From: Phallusia fumigata
Lineage: Eukaryota > Chordata > Ascidiacea > Phlebobranchia > Ascidiidae
Length of the DNA stretch: 25,604 nucleotides
Direction of reading: 5' to 3'
Assembly (NCBI GenBank): GCA_008931825.1
Contig: QXVZ01029606.1
Span: forward strand, 1 to 25,604
Shown here: positions 20,430 through 25,604 of the stretch, in pieces
Layout of the letters: the number at the start of each line of letters is the position of its first letter
How positions within the stretch are numbered: the first letter of the stretch is position 1
Translations under genes and position numbers: made by a program
Notes under the pieces: model-generated
Seen by the model: the letters and a program-made list of their open reading frames with translations, nothing else
The model's database searches: none
Told to the model about the DNA's origin: nothing

Positions 20430-20792
20430 CTAACAGCATGTTATTGTGCACTTTATTTGTGGCAGCAATCCGGTCGGCAAACTACGTTTTTTGTATGTAA
20501 TCGTAAATCTTATATGTGAACGAGCAAAACTTTTTGGGGATGCTTTCATAGGCACAAACGTTGTGGTTCGGTTCTGGTGAAAAATACCAAAATGGCATTT
20601 TTGGTTACAAGTAAAGTTACAGTTTGTGAGCACAGTAAACATACACGTACTTTTCTTGTGTCCATCGGACACATTGCAATACCCATCGCCAGTAAGTGAC
20701 ATTATCAGCAGGAAAAACAAAAGTGTTGCACAACCGTTTGGTTTCTTGTGAAAGAATTGTTGTCTCAAGTATAACGTTACAGTGACTCGCAA
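20430..20792 (-). CDS. Unassigned 120-codon open frame, possible small secreted Cys-rich protein
   Basis: A single uninterrupted frame on the minus strand. After a basic start it has a hydrophobic stretch ATLLFFLLIMSL followed by GDGYC, which looks like a signal peptide with a cleavage region. The remainder is rich in Cys (CMF, NCNFTCNQKC, a CTITCC end) and Lys/Arg, with an NRT sequon. No family is recognised, no splice or promoter signals support it, and the base composition is like its flanks. It may be a chance frame; the length alone is not decisive in a window this size. Confidence 0.2.
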   Translation of the reverse strand: MRVTVTLYLRQQFFHKKPNGCATLLFFLLIMSLTGDGYCNVSDGHKKSTCMFTVLTNCNFTCNQKCHFGIFHQNRTTTFVPMKASPKSFARSHIRFTITYKKRSLPTGLLPQIKCTITCC

Positions 20793-20945
20793 TAATTTGA
20801 TTAAAAAGTCATTCTGTTCTCATTTGACGTCAGATCACAATTGTTTGGAGGCGCTTCGCGTACATAAACGCGGAAATGGCCTTTGTTGTGTGAAGGAGAA
20901 ATGAATGACAATTTAAACATGAAGTTTACGAATAATTGTACCCTC

Positions 20946-21295
20946 AAAGCGGGTTTCCTATCGATCTTCATGTTGTCAACCATAGCGCTTATGGCATTCA
21001 CGACTTTGCACGCTAAAAGCGGGTTTCCGAAAGAGCTTTATACAGTCAACCCTGGCGCTTGTTACACGTACGACTTTGCACGCTAAAAGCGGGTTTCCCA
21101 ACGAGCTTCCCGCAGTCAACCATAGCGCTTGTAACATACACGACTTTGCACGCTTAAAGCGGGTTTCCCAACGAGCTTCCCGCAGTCAACCATAGCGCTT
21201 GTAACATATAAAACTTTGCACGCTTAACGCGGGTTTCCCAACGAGCTTCCCGCAGTCAACCATAGCGCTTGTAACATGTACGACTTTGCACGATT
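20946..21295 (+). repeat. Tandem array of a 70-bp satellite, five units
   Basis: Units start at 20946, 21016, 21086, 21156 and 21226, each exactly 70 bp, beginning AAAGCGGGTTTCC and containing GTCAACCATAGCGCTTGTAA and CGACTTTGCACGC. The first two units are the most diverged. A decayed sixth unit follows to about 21360. Exact period, tandem layout and lack of unique spacers mark it as a satellite. Confidence 0.95.
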
Positions 21296-21360
21296 AAAAA
21301 AGGTACCTAACGAACGTTGTGACGTCAATCATGCAATTTAGTAAGTCGTGCATGTAACAA

Positions 21361-21518
21361 GTGCAATATAAACGTGCGCGCCAAGACGGAAAATTGTGTA
21401 ATATTCCTTAAAATTAGAGGATCCAAATTTGATGCTACATACGTATAAAAGTCAATTAGCTGTCAAATATAAATGATTCGACGGAACTGCAATGAGGCAG
21501 ATAGCTCGACGGTGGACA
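21361..21518. other. Unassigned spacer
   Basis: Short AT-rich stretch between the satellite and the duplicated contig end; no feature recognised. Confidence 0.5.
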
Positions 21519-22089
21519 TATTATCACCATAACGCATTTAAGCGTTGTTACGCCGACCGAGAATCAAAATAAAACAAACAAGCCATAGGTCGTTGAAATA
21601 TTGTTTGTTCGTTTTTGACCTAGACATGAGCGGAACATGCACTATACTTCAGAATTCGTGATATTGTTTTTGTCATTTAGATTTTGCACCCGATGTATTG
21701 AAACGCAGTTTGGTTTTCAATAATTACCTGGCAATTTTAAATTTCCGTTTTCCTCAAGTGGTTTTCCTCCTAATCCGGACTTTCAGGATAACACCGGTCG
21801 TGGNTATTATCACCATAACGCATTTAAGCGTTGTTACGCCGACCGAGAATCAAAATAAAACAAACAAGCCATAGGTCGTTGAAATATTGTTTGTTCGTTT
21901 TTGACCTAGACATGAGCGGAACATGCACTATACTTCAGAATTCGTGATATTGTTTTTGTCATTTAGATTTTGCACCCGATGTATTGAAACGCAGTTTGGT
22001 TTTCAATAATTACCTGGCAATTTTAAATTTCCGTTTTCCTCAAGTGGTTTTCCTCCTAATCCGGACTTTCAGGATAACACCGGTCGTGG
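21519..22089. repeat. Exact 285-bp duplication across 'n' at 21804
   Basis: Positions 21519-21803 and 21805-22089 appear identical, beginning TATTATCACCATAACGCATT and ending CACCGGTCGTGG. Like the other 'n'-flanking duplications in this window it is most simply two unmerged contig ends. Confidence 0.9.
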
Positions 22090-23188
22090 CGCACCCAAAC
22101 AAGATTACTGAGAATCAGAATTAAGCCAAATAATGCCAACCCTGCCACGGTGGAAATATTGAATTTCGATTCTAGTGACTTAGGAATTTAATTTGATTAA
22201 GTGTAAATTTATGCAGTGATTGAAAATCAGGAATTCGTGCTTAATTAATTATGAGAAAGTGCGTGCGATGGTCATGACGTATCACAAACGTCATTGTTGT
22301 ATCGCTTTTTATCCGGATGTGGTATCGAATTACAAATATTGTCACTGACAAACAAAATAGTTGCACTTAATTATGACTCATATCTAGTTTATAAGAGGTT
22401 TGCTTGTGATGAAAAATTGTGGATTTTTGAAATGTTTCGCCACTGTTGAGCCTTTTTTCGGAAAGCAACGCAATTTCAAGAAATCAATACGGCGACATAT
22501 TTGTTTATTTTAACTACAGGCAAAAGAAAATTAAACTTTTCGGCCAAGGACAACTTTATTTCCACACTTTTTATAACTTTGACATCTTCCAATCGCTGTT
22601 AAATCATAAATTGTGCATGCACTTGTGGCCAAAATAGTTCACAAGTACGTTCCCTTTGTTACGGACGAATGCAGTATCATATTTCTAATCCATAATTACC
22701 CTATACTTTCCATGTCAAAAAAACACTTTAACTACCCCATTATAGTGTGATTTTCAGTTGTTACGGCGGCTCACTACTTAAATGTATCGCTTTTTCGCGT
22801 CCTTGGCATAAAGCCATAAGGCCTACACGCTTTTGGCATGTATTCAAGAGTGCAGAATGTGGGGCGGTCTCGGGTTGTGTAGGTGGAGAGGAACCTCTTT
22901 CGGCAAGTATAAGTAGGCTGGTCACGCGTCGCTCGGCGGCTGACCGCGGCGAAGGGCTGCCTGTACGCCTTTTGGACAGTTCTGTTTCTTGCCCTTTCGC
23001 TGTTTGGTCAAGGAGGTTTCGGTTCGGCGTCTTATACGTTGAGCTGTACGTGAAGTGAGAGGCCGATCGAAGTTTGGCATTGTTTCAAGCTCTTAACGTT
23101 GCTAAAAGCGAACAACATTTGCAGACCACAAGTATATTCTTCACTTTCTGCGTACCAGCGTACCGTGGGTCCTTTTAATCCCAATGTT
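22090..23188. other. Unassigned region with a GC-rich patch
   Basis: Mostly AT-rich, but about 22850-23060 is clearly richer in GC and CpG (strings such as CACGCGTCGCTCGGCGGC and CTGACCGCGGCGAAGG) and reads open on the plus strand for 103 codons (22747-23058). No protein motif, tRNA or snRNA core was recognised. It could be a promoter or leader-exon region, or a repeat. Confidence 0.4.
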
Positions 23189-23510
23189 GAATAACGAATA
23201 TCACGAGTCAAAAACAAGCGGAAATACGTGGGCTTTTAAACGACCAGAGCTCAATTACCTTTTTCTTGAGCTTAGTTACAAGGCCACATAACCGTATTTC
23301 GGCTTTATGAAACATTGCTTTGCCACAGCACATTTCCACGATCTTACACAATGTCTCACAGTCTCGAAGTAGAATACCGAATATCACAGACCATAATAAA
23401 ATATTTAAGCGGAAAACATAGGCTTTTGAAACCAAAGCTCCTTGTATAACGAAACAGAACCTTCTTTCGGCTTTACAAAACATTTGTTTAAAGCAGACAC
23501 AATATTCCTA
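23189..23510. repeat. Diverged tandem duplication, about 183 bp per unit
   Basis: Unit 1 starts near 23189 (GAATAACGAATATCAC) and unit 2 near 23372 (GAATACCGAATATCAC). Both continue with AAGCGGAAA, GGCTTTT, an ACC-AGCTC block and TTTCGGCTTTA in the same order. Unlike the 'n'-linked duplications, this one is heavily diverged and has no gap character, so it is probably real. Confidence 0.65.
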
Positions 23511-23990
23511 TGCATATGGTAAACTGTACAATGTGAATGGAAGGACATTTTTACCAGCAGTTTGGGCACACCATATGGCCACACAGAAGCTGAAAAACCT
23601 TGTTCTATGGATATGTGGCCGCTACAAATGCAAGCGTTCTATCAGTGTTGTTTTAACCTTGATTTTTATCGTTGGGAAATCACTGTACACAAGCAATCTT
23701 GCAGTTATTTTTTACCCAAGCCACTCGAAGTCCGGGTTTTAGTATTTCCCAATTAACCTTGTTTTCTATCGTGTAATGAACCAAGCGTTAAAGTGTTTAA
23801 CCCGCCTGTTATGGAGGTGTCTAGACAAAGTGTGATGCAATATATTCAAAAGGTCAATCACCCACAAATGAACATCCCGTTTTAAATACTTCCCTTTCCT
23901 CTATAGCTGCGGCATGGCAGAAATATATTGACTCTCAAGGTTGTTGGTTTTAATCCCGTCTCGACCTTCTGCAGTTTCCTGATCTTGAAG
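23511..23990. other. Unassigned spacer before the second satellite array
   Basis: Short open frames on the plus strand at 23533-23742 and 23562-23756 lack motifs. No gene or element recognised. Confidence 0.5.
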
Positions 23991-24002
23991 CGAAGTGCAC
24001 CA

Positions 24003-24590
24003 TTGCTCGTTAGGAAACCCGCTTTAAGCGTGCAAAGTCGCGCATGTAACAAGCGCTGTGGTTGACTGCACGAAGCTCGTTAGGAAACCCGCTTTAAGCG
24101 TGCAAAGTCGTGCATGTAACAAGCTCCATAGTTGACTACGCGATGTTCGTTAGGAAACCCGCTATAAGCGTGCAAAGTTGCGCATGTAACAAGCGCTGTG
24201 ATTGACTGCACCAAGCTCGTTAGGAAACCCGCTTTATTGGTGCAATGTCGTGCATATACCAAGCGCAATGTTTGACTGCACAAAGCTCGTTGGGAAACCC
24301 GCTTTAAGCGTGCAAAGTCGTGCATGGAACAAGCGCTATGGTTGACTGCACGAAGCTCGTTAGGAAACCCGCTTTAGGCGTACAAAGTCGTACATTTATC
24401 AAGCGCCATGGTTGAATGCACGAAGCTCGTTAGGAAACCCGCTTTAAGCGTACAAAGTCGTGCATGTAACAAGCGCCATAGTTGATTATACGAAGCTCGT
24501 TAGGAAACTCGCTTCAAGCGTACAAGATCTTGCATGTAACAAGCGCTATGGTTGACTGCACGAAGCTCGTTTAAAAACCCGTTTTGAACC
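24003..24590 (-). repeat. Tandem array of the 70-bp satellite, about eight units, opposite orientation
   Basis: The marker GCTTTAAGCG or a variant recurs at 24021, 24091, 24161, 24231, 24301, 24371, 24441, 24511 and 24581, a strict 70-bp period. The unit is the reverse complement of the one at 20946-21295, including CAAGCGCTATGGTTGACTGC and GCTCGTTAGGAAACCCGC. Units differ from each other by a few substitutions, without length change. Confidence 0.96.
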
Positions 24591-25200
24591 CACGGTTGTT
24601 ACGAGGATGCTAAACCACAAGTTGATAAGAGGTACTCCCTCCAGATAACCTCTAATTGACTGACGTGTTGTGGTCAATGACGTCATATCCCGGGGGAGGC
24701 ACCGCTTCCCCACATTATAGTTCCCTCCTAGGAAACTTGTTATTATCAACACATGACGTTCACACACTACAATATGAGTTATTGTTTAAACTGGTAACTT
24801 GACTTGTCTAATTGGTTTGTTTGTTGAGAAATAACGGCAATGCTGCCTGTGATGCTTAAATTCTGCCCAAACGCTTAAACACCCTTTGAAATATTAATGT
24901 ATGTCAACACTATGTAATGATGTCTTATTAATACACTCCGGTTATGGACGGAGCCGTATTTGTCCGATGCTAGTCTGTGCCATTATCCTGCATATTCCAC
25001 TTATTTTGATAAAAAACCTGCTCAAAATTCATTGCAAAACCCACACAATTCAATCGTTCTTATTCAGACAGCGCAACCTTTTGTGGTACAAGTTTTCAGA
25101 TATAATATAAACGCAGGCATACATCAGACATACATGTGTTGCAACCTTAAACTGTTTGTTATTTTGTACCTATGGTATGTTGCAAAATAGTATTATTGCT
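24591..25200. other. Unassigned region after the satellite
   Basis: Contains a GACGTCAT palindromic motif near 24680 and AT-rich filler. The overlapping plus-strand frames 24901-25190 show no motif. No gene recognised. Confidence 0.45.
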
Positions 25201-25209
25201 TTAGAGTAG

Positions 25210-25445
25210 AAGGTCCTAGCCAGGGGTGCCAGTACCCCTAATGGGGTACGATATCTGTTTCTAGGGGTCCGAGGATGCTGAATGTTTGGGCCAATTATGT
25301 AGATACTGCGTTACATTTATAACATCCAAACGAAATGTTTGTTATTTAAACATGCGAACAATAGTTACTTTCTGGAAATTTCAGAAGGGGGAACAAGAAC
25401 TGGTTGGTGATTTCAAGGGAAAAGGTTAAGACCACTGCTTTAAAG
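25210..25445 (+). repeat. Diverged interspersed repeat, hAT-like, copy 2
   Basis: Starts near CCAGGGGTGCCAGTACCCCT, contains GGGGTACGATATCTGTTTCT and ends near GGTTAAGACCACTGCTTTAA. The CAGGGGT start and CCACTG end recall hAT termini. It shares ordered blocks with 19720-19905. A related end may lie at about 14755 (TTGAGAACCACTGCTGTAAA). Confidence 0.6.
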
Positions 25446-25500
25446 TATCTGCTTTAAAGTATTCACGTATATTTTCCACTTAAATACACGATCAACTTAC

Positions 25501-25604
25501 ACGCACACGTAGTTGTTCTTTCACGATCTCGCACGAACTTTCGGCCAATACATTTGAACACAATTTTTTGCACTGTGCGATTCAGAGGGTCGGTCTTCTG
25601 GGAA
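25501..25604 (-). CDS. Probable coding exon of an unidentified gene, cut by the right edge
   Basis: Only one minus-strand frame is open across these 104 bases, and it runs into a consensus donor T|GTAAGTTG at 25500-25493. It encodes about 34 residues, including DPLNRTVQKIVFKCIG and RKFVRDRERTT, basic and hydrophilic with one hydrophobic strand. The open frame, the good donor and the higher GC content compared with the neighbouring repeat support an exon, but I do not recognise the family and see no following exon to the left. Confidence 0.5.

Noticed and set aside
21655..21805. Possible plus-strand exon after TTTTTGTCATTTAG, reading FAPDVLKRSLVFNNYLA
   Set aside because: Open for about 50 codons only, no donor or family match, and present in both halves of the assembly duplication; treated as chance.
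24003..24590. CRISPR-like array
   Set aside because: Units are contiguous 70-bp repeats without unique spacers, in an animal intergenic region: a satellite.

Overview
The window reads as animal nuclear DNA: AT-rich, with short coding exons bounded by GT/AG introns, and rich in degenerate repeats. The intron style, the strong allele-like differences between duplicated contig ends and the repeat content suggest an invertebrate chordate, most likely an ascidian of the Ciona type. This is an inference; the window contains no species marker. Two conserved protein-coding genes can be reconstructed exon by exon, both on the minus strand.

Positions 372-13072 carry ten coding exons (one of them present twice) of a homologue of CMIP, the c-Maf-inducing protein. 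They cover the N-terminal region, the PH domain and the helical region after it; the C-terminal part, including the leucine-rich repeats, lies off the left edge. Positions 15868-18185 carry a complete four-exon gene for a ubiquitin E2 variant (UBE2V/Mms2 type, 138 residues), the inactive partner of UBC13 in making Lys63-linked ubiquitin chains. The two genes share a strand but lie about 2.8 kb apart. Nothing suggests an operon or a shared pathway. A further probable minus-strand coding exon of an unidentified gene touches the right edge (25501-25604).

The rest is intron and intergenic DNA. A 70-bp satellite forms a five-unit array at 20946-21295 and a longer array in the opposite orientation at about 24000-24590, with degenerate copies near 845-960 and 15240-15410. 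A 367-bp element with terminal inverted repeats and a 9-bp flanking duplication sits in UBE2V intron 1. Diverged hAT-like fragments lie near 19.7 and 25.2 kb. A 183-bp tandem duplication lies at 23189-23510.

Assembly quality matters here. There are seven single 'n' characters. Five are flanked on both sides by near-identical copies of the same 0.1-0.7 kb, and the other two bracket a 1.19-kb contig inserted between two ends that overlap each other. These look like unmerged contig ends, not biology, and one of them falsely duplicates a CMIP exon in frame. I found no convincing previously undescribed system. The most useful second-look items are the false duplications, the inverted satellite arrays and the inverted-repeat element.
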